The position numbers and the translations under genes were made by a program. From positions 53,778,108-53,842,107 of the forward strand of contig OX393577.1 in assembly GCA_947652605.1 (NCBI GenBank): DNA of 64,000 nt, read 5' to 3'. The notes under the pieces are model-generated. The model saw only the letters and a program-made list of their open reading frames with translations, did no database searches and was not told the DNA's origin. This document shows positions 12,159 through 23,374 of this stretch, in pieces; the first letter of the stretch is position 1, and every line of letters begins with the position of its first letter. The stretch comes from Elmis aenea. Taxonomy: Eukaryota; Arthropoda; Insecta; Coleoptera; Elmidae.

Positions 12159-12585
12159 AACTCAGATTTCCTAGAAAAGACTAACAAACATAATCTAAAA
12201 CTGATAGTAACATCCTTTTCGCAATTAACAGATTTTCATGCTTTTATTGGTCGTTTAAAAGAAATCTGAGTTAAATATTTTGGTCTTGATAATTTTTTGA
12301 CGAATTTCGGCGAGCAGTAGCGTTACTTTAATGTAGATTAAACCACTCTGACAGTACTTGTAAAATTTGACATTTAATTTGATAGGTACGTTGGGTAAAG
12401 GAAATTTTCTTACAAAATATAACTCGTGCACTGCAAATAATCTATAATTTTTGACAAATCTTCACTCATGCAAGTTGAATCAGAAAAAATCACTCGTGCA
12501 CTTCGTGCAGCTCAACTTGCATTCGGTCATGTTTACCAAAAATTATCGATAATTTTCAATGCACTTGTTATATTACTACTGACAA
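12159..12585. repeat. Dispersed repeat family R, copy 1
   Basis: Related to copies at 22006-22810 and 27465-28095. Shared landmarks are AACAGATTTTCATGC, ATTGGTCGTTT, GGTCTTGATAATTTTTTGAC, ATAACTCGTGCA and CCAAAAATTATCGATAATTT. The distal half (about 12418-12580) is an imperfect hairpin, its arms running from ATAACTCGTGCACTGCAAAT to the inverse ending TGCACTTGTTAT. No coding sequence is seen. Confidence 0.7.
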
Positions 12586-13189
12586 TATATACAGCGAAAT
12601 TACAATAAGAAGCTAAATTATAAACAAGTAATAAGGAGGTGCAGTAATAAATAGGCAATATTCAATTTGTTTCTTTTTACACAACAACCTCACTTGCAGT
12701 TTCAATCTTTATAACGAGGAATAACCTTCAACCCCAGTAACGAAATAGCATTTTCTCTGTTCAACAGCAAAATGTCTTCAAATAATTTCCACATAATTGC
12801 ATTTTAGTGGCGATTATGTAAAGGTACACTAGAGATCAAATCTCACACTATGCTGGTGTCTGAGAAACCCTACAACAGTAACGAAGGGTTAACTGATTTC
12901 GTAGTTCTTAAGACCAGCGAGATGCCAATCTGGAGCCTTATTTTAATACACCCTGTATATAAAAATTCTTCAAATAAATAAACAGACATCCTGCGAAAAA
13001 TTTGTTAATACTCAAAGAGCTCTTTTGCCATGCCATAAGATATCATTAGCAGGTTGTAATAGAGTAAGGTTTAAGCGATGCGTTTGCAATTTTCTACATG
13101 ACAAAAAATTCCGTTCGCAGGTATATAATTAATGTTCGTCGTAATCGTAATGAACGTGTATGGCAATGTAAACCATCACCCCCAGGTTA
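12586..13189. other. Non-coding; orphan foldback right end at 12893-12958
   Basis: At 12893-12958 the sequence AGTTCTTAAGACCAGCGAGA leads to TTTTAATACACCCTGTATA, a right terminus like that of 9091-9855. No left partner is seen. The remainder is featureless AT-rich DNA. Confidence 0.5.
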
Positions 13190-13470
13190 TATTACACCAC
13201 ATTATCCGTGTAATTAAATAAACCGCCATTCCACCGATCCAATCCAAACCAAATTACAAATTACCCCGCACCACTGCTGGCTGGCAGCGCATCACTAGTA
13301 ACCCACCCGCTAGCGTGCCAGCCAGAAACTCCTGCGACGTGCAAATTAGAATTTATAGTGATCCGCTAATAAATCCTCAATGTTTGCCGCCATCCAACTG
13401 CAGCGAAGAAAGGGATCATCAAGAATCCATCAACTCGAGAACTACAGCTACGCAAATTGAGTTCCCGAAC
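13190..13470. promoter_or_regulatory. Possible conserved non-coding island with inverted repeat
   Basis: A conspicuously less AT-rich, non-repetitive stretch. It holds a perfect 10-bp inverted repeat, CTGGCTGGCA at 13277-13286 and TGCCAGCCAG at 13316-13325, and homeodomain-like ATTA sites at its edges. There is no usable open frame. Its character resembles insect enhancer DNA; this is inference only. Confidence 0.3.
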
Positions 13471-13724
13471 GCATAACAACACCTAAAGAATTCTACACAC
13501 GACTCGTTCTAGAGACATTACAATTTTTTGGAGGATAACACGGAAGCTGTGAATAATTTGCTAGAGTTTCAAAAAAACTTTGACGGTGTGGTACACAACA
13601 ATGATGTGATACGTCTTTATTAAGGTTGTTTGCATACTTTTTGTGAATTCTTTTGTTGTTCTGTCGTATTTCATAAAAACCACATCCTAAAAATGAAAAA
13701 AATGTACAATATTTGATATACGAT

Positions 13725-14232
13725 ATACAGAATGGTCCAAATTCAATGGGATCTCGCTTAATATTTAAGATAGAGAAATTGCGAAAAAATTTGCAGTTTT
13801 TTGAGACAAACCTTTTTTTAAATGGAAACTAAAACTAATTATGGCCTTGGAATTTGACCGTCAAAATTTAAATCTAGCTTTATTTTTAGATTCTAAAAAA
13901 CTTTTCCCATAAAAAAAAATTGTATTATTTAAAATAACGACACTTTTCTCATGCGAATATTTCAAAAATCGCTAACATTTAGTGTCCTATGACTTTTTAT
14001 CAATTTTTTTTTAAATTTTAAAATTTGTTTTAGAGCATACACCAACTCTTATCAGGAATACAATTTTCTGATAAATCGATAATAAAAACCGTTTTCCATT
14101 TGTTGCAGACTTTTTGAATGACGCTGTATATTCGTCATAGAATACTGCACATTTTTAGTAATTTCACCGTTTCTTTATCTTAAATATTAAGCGAGATACC
14201 CATGTAATCCCATCGAATATGGACCACCCTAT
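13725..14232. mobile_element. Foldback element containing a nested terminus
   Basis: The left end TACAGAATGGTCCAAATTCA and right end ATGGACCACCCTATA mirror each other, each with GGGATCTCGCTTAATATTTA or its near copy inside. At about 14000-14132 it includes a block ending GACTTTTTGAATGACGCTGTA, the right arm of the family at 31976-32700. A fragment of one family therefore seems to lie inside another. Confidence 0.8.
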
Positions 14233-15090
14233 ACATACAGCATTCAGAAACCCTAATTAAATTTAGAAAAAAAATATAGATCAATACAAAAATAAAATTT
14301 CACAAAATTGAGTTTAAGTTGATACACATATTATTTATTATCTAAATTAAAGTTGAAGATTAACTTAAAAGCAACGACATTGCTTTAAAGAAGGACAGTG
14401 TTAGTGCTAAATTCAAATCTTATTAGACATTTTCTATGGCACTCTTAGTTCAGGAGTTATCTAAAAAAAAAGAAGAGTAAAACAATTGACTTCCGTTGTT
14501 TTAAATCTATTTTTTTATATTTTTTAAAATATTAAAAATTTAAAAAATTTTAAATCAAATTTTGATTTTATATACGCTTTTATAACTAGATTCTGTGCAA
14601 GAGGTTTCGTCTGTTTTGTATCATCAAATCATCATTAACTTTGTTATTTTTCATAGGCACCATATTAAATTTTTACGGTAAAAGATAGCGCTAATGATTC
14701 TGAATATAATTATAACATATAGGTGAATTTAAATATAGCGATTGTCCAGTTGTTTTTTTAAGTTTTAAAACTGGTAAGTTTTGCAACTATCAATATTTGT
14801 ACAGTATTTGTACTAATGGTACGTAAACCAAGGGTTTGTCTTGTTTAAAAAAAAAACACAACCGTTCAAGGCCAACTCGTTACAAAAGTAAATTTCAAAT
14901 ACAGTTAATTTATTTGATTTTTTCGCAAGTGATAAACAAATGTTATTATGTAATATGGCTCTCATAAAAGAATCAAACGTTAACTTGTGTATATCCAAAA
15001 GTAATGATGGTTTAAAACAATTGATAACGCCATCTTATTTGGGGTATATGATTTTACTGGTACATAAAAAATTGCACTTTCATCTTTATA
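14233..15090. other. Non-coding, no feature recognised
   Basis: AT-rich sequence. I see no terminal repeats or domain-bearing frames. Confidence 0.4.
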
Positions 15091-15096
15091 ACTAAA

Positions 15097-15158
15097 GGGT
15101 AGTTCACATAGTGACATTTGATGTCGCGACATCAAATATGTCACCGTGTGAACTACCC
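15097..15158. repeat. Near-perfect 62-bp palindromic MITE
   Basis: GGGTAGTTCACATAGTGACA at the left is mirrored by the right arm ending GTGAACTACCC, with the axis in GATGTCGCGACATC. Only a few positions mismatch. A perfect relative is at 60577-60626 and a solo end at about 59527-59551. Confidence 0.85.
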
Positions 15159-15164
15159 ATAAGG

Positions 15165-15288
15165 ATGGTATGGGATAAAATTAAATATCACAAAATGGAG
15201 TTCTTTTATATGTAACTTTTTACTTATTTAAGCGAATCTCTATCGTAAGATATAGGAGCTCGAATCAAATAACACCCTGTATAACGAA
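15165..15288. repeat. Orphan foldback right end
   Basis: AAGCGAATCTCTATCGTAAG leads to GAATCAAATAACACCCTGTA, a right terminus of the CAGGGTG class with a diverged inner motif. No left end is seen nearby. Confidence 0.5.
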
Positions 15289-17269
15289 GCTACAAATTGT
15301 TTCGCTTAGAACTTGTAGTCCAGTTACATAAAGCGCTTCAAATCGCATTTAAAAATTATTCTTGATGCTAGCACCGAGAATCAATATTGTACCCATTATC
15401 ACAAGTTAAATAGAATGTTCTGGACTAAAAGATTCTTTTTAGGAAAGAAATAGAAAGAAATAAATTGATGTTTATTCAGTTTCGTTTAACTACAAATTTT
15501 TATAACAAAAACTTGTACTTAATAAAAAACTTATGATTGATGGCTACTGAATTATTGGTCAGCAACTTCGCAATTCTTCAAAACTTTTTTTTTTTTTTAT
15601 AAAAAGATGATTTGGACAAGTCTTTTATATTTTCCACGCTGACAGTTGGTATGAAGTATTTTATTCGTTACCTGTTTTATGTTTTCGATGTCGGTTGTAA
15701 AAATGTTATACTTGTACTGTCTGTCAGCTGTTCAGTGTATATCATGTTGAGTAACTAGGGTCTGTTTTTTTTTTTAATATAACGGGGTGACAAAAAATAA
15801 ACTCTGAAATAATTTTACAGCACTAGTTGCTCATGTAGGTTGTAACTGTATCAAAATATTTTAAAAAGGCAATTGTTTTCAGTAATAGTATATGTTTTCC
15901 ATTATCCTTAAAACATCATTACTATATCTCTTAAAAGCGTTGGTTCTAAAACTATTCGCTTAAGAAACTGAAGGATACATTTTCTTTGCAAAGCGTTTTC
16001 TTTTTATTTAGGAGTGTCACCATTAACTAAATAAGGTTAAAATTTATTAAAGTTAAGAAAAATTTTATCAACTTTAAAAAACATTTTCCTGTTTGATTGT
16101 CTGCGATTTGGATAAATAAAGATGTCTACAACGGTTCTGGTAATTTATCGATAAATATTTGTATGTAGGTACATCTGTTTTTTAAATGCTTGTAACTGTT
16201 TCTTACTAACACACACAAAAGACTGTTTACGTTATCAGCTAATCAGACGATATAAAAAACGTAACACTAAAAGCAACTGACATTCTTCGAATTAAAAGTG
16301 AGTATGTAGATCGACTGGAAAATTAATTTATGGTTCCTAAGCGAAGGGTTTAATTAACAATGTTTAAAAAGGTTTCTTTATTTTGTGTTTGATGTGCATG
16401 CCTTTAAAATAAATTAAGATAGAAAGAGATTAAGGGAAATATACAGAATCCACATACATAAAAAAAACAAGTCTCACGTCTAATGGTAAAGAGGCATACA
16501 CTTAAAAAAACATTCCTATAAAATTTGGAGGAAGAGGAAAAGAAAAAGAAGATGATGAAAACGATTTTGACGACCCATTTGACACCTGAACATTTTTCAG
16601 GGAGTGTAACTTATAAGCGGCGCCACTCAAGCATGTGACAAGATCGTCTGATTGTTCTTCCTATGATAGCTATAGGAAATGATGTTTGTGAAAAATTGAG
16701 CATCCATCGATGAGTTATTCTAGTATTGAGGAAAATGGGGAAGGGGGCGCCTCCAAATGATTTTGCATCGGGTAGCGTGTATACCTAGAGCCGGCCCCGT
16801 TTGGGACTACCTGTTTTGAACACCCTGTGTAATCATTAATATAAAAAGATTCTTACTCGTTTTAAATGAAAATAGAAAGAGTTTTTAAAATACCATACCA
16901 CAAATGTTTCTTTATATCGTAACTACGACGTATGCGGTTATTTTGCCCAAAAATTTTAGTGTCGTTCAAAAATGAATACCAGAAATTTGCCGCAATGATT
17001 ACTAGACAGCAAATAATTATTTGCAATAGATAAATAGTTTTCTCTGATGCCATATAATAAAACCCATGTAAATGTAAATGACTTCCTTTCTTACCTTAAA
17101 AATAAACAACTTATTTATTTTATAATATTAGTAAACATCTGGTTTATCGGTTTATTAATATCCGCTTTAGAAAAATATTTGTTTACAATTTTTATGTTTA
17201 TTTTGGAAACCAACTCAAATGTAAGTTTAAAACCCTCTCAGGATCTAGTCTCAAGCGGCAGCAACAGTT
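15289..17269. other. Non-coding, weak repeat ends only
   Basis: Mostly featureless. GTTTTGAACACCCTGTGTAA at about 16813-16832 resembles a decayed CACCCTGTA end, and a less AT-rich tract at 16560-16810 leads into it. A short hydrophobic frame at 17047-17274 has no recognisable domain or splice context, so I do not call it a gene. Confidence 0.4.
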
Positions 17270-17470
17270 TCTAATTTAATATCTCAAGTTCATTATCTAA
17301 TTAAGTTAATTTTCATGAATAATCTGTGCTGTTAATTTGTTCTTAGTTTGCTAACTCAATTACCGAAGTGAAAAATCTAGGGCCAATGAAATGCAAATTT
17401 ATAATTAGTGATCGGAATAACGATAACGAATTCAGGCTATGGTAATTTTATAGAAGTCTGTGGGACCTTT
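17270..17470. promoter_or_regulatory. Possible enhancer: POU octamer and homeodomain sites
   Basis: An exact octamer ATGCAAAT at 17391-17398 sits among several TAATTA/TTAATT motifs (e.g. CTAATTAAGTTAATTTTCAT near 17298). Such clusters occur in insect neural enhancers, but AT-rich DNA yields homeodomain-like sites by chance. Unique within the window. Confidence 0.25.
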
Positions 17471-17735
17471 CGATATAAATACAACAACGATTAGATAGCT
17501 TCTTGGTTCATTTATTTTCCCTTCCAGTTCGGTAATTACAGTCAATTTCCGTAAAAATTCAGCCTGGAAAATTAGCTTAAATTGTCAAGTTGTGTCAATG
17601 TAAAGTTTTTGGTTACGCAGTTATTAAATCTGTTTCTACGTTCAGCGACACCAAGTTAAACAATTTTGTTTCTTTGAAACGCAGTTTTTTTTGTTGGTAA
17701 AGTAAAGTATTCAGAACAGCAAAAGAATTTAACAT

Positions 17736-17930
17736 GTACCAATCAACGTAGATAATAAACAGATTCCATACTCCAACACAGCAAAATACTTAGGTATTAG
17801 ATTGGACGTTAAGCTACGCCGGAAGGCTCATGTCAAGAAAAAAAAAGGAAGAAATAGACATCAAATATAAAAACATGTACTGGCTAATCGAAAGGAATTC
17901 CTCTCTGTCTTTGCTATAAACTCAATCAGG
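17736..17930 (+). pseudogene. Jockey-type LINE reverse transcriptase fragment
   Basis: The frame starting GTACCAATCAAC reads VPINVDNKQIPYSNTAKYLG and then IRLDVKLRRKAHVKKK. This is the KYLG..LD.KL.WK.H block of the connection region after the catalytic core in jockey-clade non-LTR retrotransposons. An A-run causes a one-base shift, after which EEIDIKYKNMYWLIERNS-like sequence continues to a stop. The expected Trp in the WKAH motif is Arg here. It is a 5'- and 3'-truncated dead copy of about 65 codons. Confidence 0.85.
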
Positions 17931-18801
17931 GTTTAAATTTAAAAAAAAAAACGTAAAAAGTAACTTTAAAGACGCACTCGTGTATAAAACGCATGCTTGA
18001 TTCAGCCCAGTGTAGGACGAAACTGACGTATTTTTTTGTACCCGCGTAAGTATATTACGCATCTGAGATTTAGAGGGCAAAAATAGGTAAAAGTTTTGCT
18101 TATAATGTGCTTTCATTAAACTGATGTTTATCTATTATCAAAATATCTCATTGATTCTACATAGTTTTACTAAAAATTACTTTCAAAATTAATACACAAG
18201 AAATTCAATAAAATATTTCCATTTTTCCTAAAAAAAATGCTAGCTAATCCTCGCGCTACAATCACATAATTTTCCGAAATTACATATATTTTGTTTTTAT
18301 AGGTTTCACTTAAATTAATAGAGTTTGCAAACAGTCAAGCGTATATAAAACTTTAGCTATTACTTACAATAAAACAGCGTTAAGTAGATATCGCTGTATA
18401 TTGAAATTATAGAGACTTCGAACATATTTTATCGTTAGAGGTTTATATTTACGCCAATCAGGCACACGCACTTCCTTGCATAAAATTAACCCTAACGGAA
18501 GCTATTATGGCTATATATGCTTATATGCAAATATAAAAAATATTCCCCAAGTAACGTGATAAGCCGTTAATATCTTCATTTGTAATTTTACTGCCCTTAT
18601 TTAGGAGACATTTCGCAACCTTAAAAAAATTTACGGTTAAGATAAGATTTTATGCCAACATTTTATGCGCGATAACAGCAGTCTTCAAAATTTTATTCAT
18701 TTTCGAAACTCCTTCAAAGCGGTTTACCTTAGCTTATCATAGACAAGCGTTTAACGATTTGTAGAGTGCCTTGATGTCATTTTAATATATTTTTCATTCT
18801 G
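17931..18801. other. Non-coding, no feature recognised
   Basis: AT-rich sequence after the LINE fragment. No additional repeat ends or frames of note. Confidence 0.4.
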
Positions 18802-18804
18802 TAA

Positions 18805-19349
18805 AGTCTGTTTTATACTATACTATTTTTTCGTTTAAGAAAATCGTATACGACTTTCTAGTACGGTGTCAATCAGTAATTAAAAATCTTGAACGAAAAA
18901 TTCGTACGAAATTACTACTTGCGCTAAATCCGTCCAATTTTAGCATGCGCGCAGGCGTATTCTACTGTAACTGTATGACTGTATCTGACCGGATGTCATT
19001 TGTGGGTTAGGTTAACTGAAACAATCAAACGATGTTAAATACTACTTATTACCGTTATCCCTCACAATTTATTTTGTAGGAATAAATATGTAGAATGGAA
19101 CAAATTTGAAAATGATTCGCTTTCTGTTCTGTGATCAAATTGAACATTTGACATGGTTACTCAAGGTGCCAACAAAATATGATAAAAAGTTACTAAAAAG
19201 TAACCAAAATATATTGGAGTTTTCGTACCAAAAAATAGTACAATGTAAATGGTTCATATTTTCCATGGTAAATTCTTGAACAAAATTTTTGTATTAAAAA
19301 TCGTATACGATTTTCTTAAACGAGAAAATAGTGTAGTATAAAACAGACT
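18805..19349. mobile_element. MITE with ~50-bp TIRs and TAA duplication
   Basis: The ends AGTCTGTTTTATACTATACT and its inverse (finishing ATAAAACAGACT) pair for about 50 bp through AATCGTATACGA. TAA at 18802-18804 and 19350-19352 is a 3-bp target duplication, as made by PIF/Harbinger elements. The 545-bp unit has a non-coding interior. Family assignment rests on the duplication alone. Confidence 0.8.
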
Positions 19350-19673
19350 TAAGAGTAAGTACACGTTTTTTTCAAAAAAAATTGTGACAAGCTTTAACAC
19401 TCTATAACAATATAATGCAAATACAGCTAATTGTCCAATACCAAAGCTGTCTGCGCGCCACTTTTTTTTACATTTTTTTAAACATAAATGTTCAAAATAT
19501 TCTATGAAACTGAAAACTAAATCATGCTGTGAACTATAACCAAAACATAAATACTAATAACGCCTGGCATTTACAACAGGTAAAGTTACGATGTGCGAAA
19601 CTATATCAAGTAAAATGAATTTACCAACGCTATGATTTACCGTGCTAAGTTTAGATATTAAACCAGTGGCTCT

Positions 19674-19735
19674 TAACCAGGTGTGCACGCACCTCTGGGG
19701 TGTGAGACAGAGTTCTGCGGTTACCTTTCATTTTA
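19674..19735. repeat. Orphan hAT-like left end
   Basis: CCAGTGGCTCTTAACCAGGTG followed by CGCACCTCTGGGGTGTGAG resembles a hAT-type terminus. No right partner was found; a foldback half copy starts immediately after. Confidence 0.45.
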
Positions 19736-19741
19736 TATGTA

Positions 19742-20000
19742 TACCGGGTGTAACTGAGTTTTGGTACACCCCCTTTTAATTTCAGGTACCTACATAAAAT
19801 GTTAGTCATAATATAAATATATAAATAATCGGATTATTTGAACATACATATGTATACTATCGTTTCACTTCCGGTTTCTCCAGAAACGACCTTAACTTCG
19901 GTATTTCAAATGAAACACCCTGTATGTGTATATGATTACATTTTTGGAAAGAGGAAGACATTTTGGATACAACAGCACCATATTGGTTAATTTTTGGACC
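19742..20000. mobile_element. Half copy of the 29535-type foldback
   Basis: It begins TACCGGGTGTAACTGAGTTT and matches the left arm of 29535-30785 through TTTTGGTACACCC, CGGATTATTTGAA, TTTCGCTTC-like blocks and ACATTTTTGGAAAGAGGA. An internal ACACCCTGTA lies at about 19915-19925. The opposite arm is missing. Confidence 0.7.
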
Positions 20001-20650
20001 TCAAATAATTTTTATGCGAACGTTTATTTGTAGATTTATATGTAGATTTTTATAATAGGTACTAAAAATTAGAAATTTGTAAGCTGCTTCAAATTTGGTT
20101 GTACAAAAATATTACCTATTATCATTTTCTAAACCCAAGTTATTTGTATATAATGCAACTTTAAATACACTTCATTTAAGTTTGCAGCACCGCACAACAG
20201 CACCGATAGGCGAAATTTAATCAGTTTAAAATAGTTTTGAACAGCACAGCTCAACTCTAACGGTGGTAGTGGCCACCAGTCTAAAAGCTAAAGAAAGTTG
20301 TTTGGCACATTATCTAGCAAAATACAGCTTACCAGAAGTAGGAGGTTTTTAAAATAAAACAATGAATTTCACACAGCGTGTTGGTCGATTGCCGTGCAGC
20401 AGCGACGCTGACATAGGATGCCAGGCTTAATCATTAAAACGTTTGAAGACAGTGTAAATAGTCGTGCTACTTCTGTAAGCTTGCGTGTATGTCAGGATTA
20501 AGAATTTTTTACTATAAAAATACCGAGACTAATTAACAGGTAAAAGATTACACCAAGAAGCAGTCAGGAGTATTGCAGAAAGATACAAACTGTAATGAAC
20601 TTATTGAGTTATCTTCGTAGATTAAATTAAATTGGGATATACAATAAGAA
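20001..20650. other. Non-coding, no feature recognised
   Basis: No repeat ends or coding similarity seen. Confidence 0.4.
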
Positions 20651-20652
20651 GC

Positions 20653-21058
20653 AGGGATTAAAAACGAAAAATATTTCGTTCGTTTCTGAACAAAACGAAA
20701 ACGAAATATTTCGTTTTCGTTCTTTACCTTCCGACTCATAAAATATTGTTTTCGTTTTCGTGAACCAAGATTTAATAACGGATGATACCGGTTAACACCT
20801 AGTGGATCACCTTTTTCTTTTAGTCATCACCCTCTTTTTTACAAATTTCAGTTTCCCAAGAACGATTGCCAAAAGTCAAAACGACAGTGTTGGCAACCCT
20901 ATTAAATATTATGAAAAAACTGGTTAAAAACCGGTAATAGAAATTATTTTTTTCGTTTTCAATCTTAAACGAAAAATAATAATTTCGTTTTCGTTCTTAT
21001 ACCTAAAAATTTCCGTTAATTTCATTTGGCGTTTTCGTTTTCGTTCGTTCTCGGTCAA
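20653..21058. mobile_element. hAT-like MITE rich in AACGAAA/TTTCGTT
   Basis: It starts CAGGGATTAAAAACGAAAAA and ends with a decayed inverse near CGTTCTCGGTC. The interior repeats TTTCGTTTTCGTT and its complement, and includes GTTGGCAACCCTATTAAA. A longer relative runs 50669-51777. No clear target duplication is visible, so the hAT label rests on the CAGGG-type end. Confidence 0.6.
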
Positions 21059-22005
21059 GAAAACGTGATAACTAAAGGAGAGAACTTAAAAATTGTTTGT
21101 TTATTTATTTATTATATCATCCAACAAGGTAAAAAGTGTATCACGCTTACTCGTCTTCAACCAAGAAAAGTTTTTTATTGTCGATGTACTGCTCTATAAC
21201 GAATTCTTTTTATTTTTTATTTTATGGCAATTTTACCTGCTTGACCCAAGCAGTCTTCTAGTGGAAGATTTTCTGCTCCGTTATTTTTGAATTAGTCCTG
21301 AAATAGATAGCCGCCCTATGTACAACATAAAGGGGTCATTTGCCTCATGTCACGTACTAAGAAAAAATACCCGAATATCGTTAAATTCTTTCAAAAGCTA
21401 TTCTAGTCAAAATCCTGCAAAGAATGTCACAATTTAAATAAATAAAACATATTATTTCCTCCAATTTCCCGTCATGCTGCCGCTGAACGTAGGAAGAGCA
21501 GTATATTTGACCGGAGAACCGTAGCGTGCAGTGTATAATAGGCTGAATCCAATTGCATTTTCCAGGTTGTATATTTTATTTTATAAAGCGTCCTGTGTGG
21601 CACTATATCATTGCTGTTCATATTATTGTATTCAGGAATGATATATCGCAGTCACTCTGCTAGTTTGGATCGGCGAGCACTACGAGCGAACGCATTTACC
21701 TCGCATGTGAGAAACGGCAAGATATTTACATACTGCATAGGGAAGCAGGACGAATAATGGGCATTATGAAGATTACAGCGTAACGTTGCGTATAACAGAA
21801 ATATTGTTCAAACTTGGACCTTGCCACGCTAGTTGGTTTAATTCTAGCAAACTATACACAGTATAAAATTATGTATCGCATGAGATTTTTAAGCGCTTCC
21901 AACTAAATCTTTTGAAAATATAGAGTTCCATTTGTAACCTTAAAAAAAAAATCAAATTATTTTTACTTTTAAATATTTTGTGTATATTGTTATATGAAAA
22001 TTCCT
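21059..22005. other. Non-coding, no feature recognised
   Basis: Includes a less AT-rich patch at 21640-21740. No gene, repeat end or RNA supported. Confidence 0.4.
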
Positions 22006-22810
22006 TTCACCTGTCAAATTTGCGTTTTCGACCAATCACTAATCTTAAATCTTTTAGAGACTACCAATAGGAGCAATATTACACGGTAATAATTTTACAT
22101 TCCTCTGCCAGGAGTTGATCCTCCTGTCAAATTTGCGTTTTCGACCAATAACAAACTCAGATTTCCTTTAAACGGCCAATAACCATAATCATACACTGAT
22201 AATTTACTTTTCGCAATTAACAGATTTTCATGCGTTTATTGGTCGTTTCTAAGAAATCTGAGTTTTTGATTGGTGGAAAATATAAATTTGGAGAGGGAAT
22301 AAGGTATTTTGGTCTTGATAATCTTTTGACAGAAGTCGGCGACCAATAACGTTACTTTAATATAGATTAAACCACACCCCTGACACACCACTCTGACAGT
22401 ACTTGTAAAATTTGACATAACAGATTATGTATGTACCTAAATACTATTTGGTTCATTAATTTTTATTAAAATATAATTCTTGAATTAAAAATTAGTTATA
22501 AATGATCTATTAATAATAACAATCGCAGTAAGTAGTACCGCTTGTGTATGTTCTGTGGTAGTACCTATGTATACTTTAATTTATCTAAATTAAACAACAT
22601 TTTAATTTGACAGATAGGTTAGGTGAAGGAAATTTTCTGACAAAATATAACTCGTGCATTGCAAATAATCTATAATTTTTGACAAATCTTCACATGCAAG
22701 TTGAAGCAGAAAAAATCACTCGTGCACTATTTTTTCAGCTCAACTTGCATTCGGGCATATTTACCAAAAATTATCGATAATTTTCAATGCACTTGTAATA
22801 TTACTACTGA
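22006..22810. repeat. Dispersed repeat family R, copy 2 (longest)
   Basis: The segment CTGTCAAATTTGCGTTTTCG occurs twice in direct order (about 22012 and 22126). Next is a hairpin whose arms carry ACTCAGATTTCC and GAAATCTGAGT around TTATTGGTCGTTT. The distal hairpin from ATAACTCGTGCATTGCAAAT to TGCACTTGTAAT is shared with the other copies. About 180 bp at 22421-22598 have no counterpart in copies 1 and 3, so they are an insertion here or a loss there. Non-coding. Confidence 0.72.
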
Positions 22811-23190
22811 TAATTTATACTTCTGTTTATTATTTGTTCATAATTTTCATCAGAAACAATTTATCGAAAACTCCTTGTTTAATTTGCAACTTTCAGCCGT
22901 ATTATAATAATTTTTTTGCAGACTACTTTAATTGACAGTTACAGTAACCAAAATGCGCCGGCCCCGCAACGGGGGTCAGAATTATAGTGGGCCAAATCCT
23001 CTTTGTGTGTACTTTCTTTACCCATTTTTTAAATTTTCTTATTTTCTAATAAAAATATCTAAATAAAAATTTTTGTTTTTGTTATGGTACGGGTCCGAAT
23101 ATAATTTTGCGAGGGGGCAAACAATTTTAAGTTCTGCGACTGTTGATTGATCTAATGTTTGCTTATTTTATCAAAAAGACTCTTAAGTTA
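22811..23190. other. Non-coding; less AT-rich repeat-like patch at 22950-23130
   Basis: GCGCCGGCCCCGCAACGGGG near 22955 and TTTGCGAGGGGGCAAAC near 23106 suggest the two ends of a decayed element, but I could not pair them. Confidence 0.35.
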
Positions 23191-23374
23191 TACCAGTTGA
23201 TTTAGTTTGAATATCGCACCCCCTATAATTTTGTTGCTTTAAGAGGAATCTATATAAAATTATAAACCTTGTATTTTTATAAATCGCAAAAAAAAAATTT
23301 AAATGTTTTTTACTATAATGAAATAGGTATATCAAATTGGCGATAGTCAGTTTCTTCATCTAAATTGCCCGGTA
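23191..23374. mobile_element. Short decayed relative of the 1533 foldback
   Basis: It starts TACCAGTTGATTTAGTTTGA, continues ATATCGCACCCCCTATAA as in the 1533 family, and ends GCCCGGTATA. TA flanks both ends. The arms are heavily diverged. Confidence 0.55.

Noticed and set aside
17047..17274. 75-codon frame with a hydrophobic stretch that could be a signal peptide exon
   Set aside because: AT-rich DNA encodes hydrophobic runs by chance; no donor site in a fitting position and no similarity I recognise.
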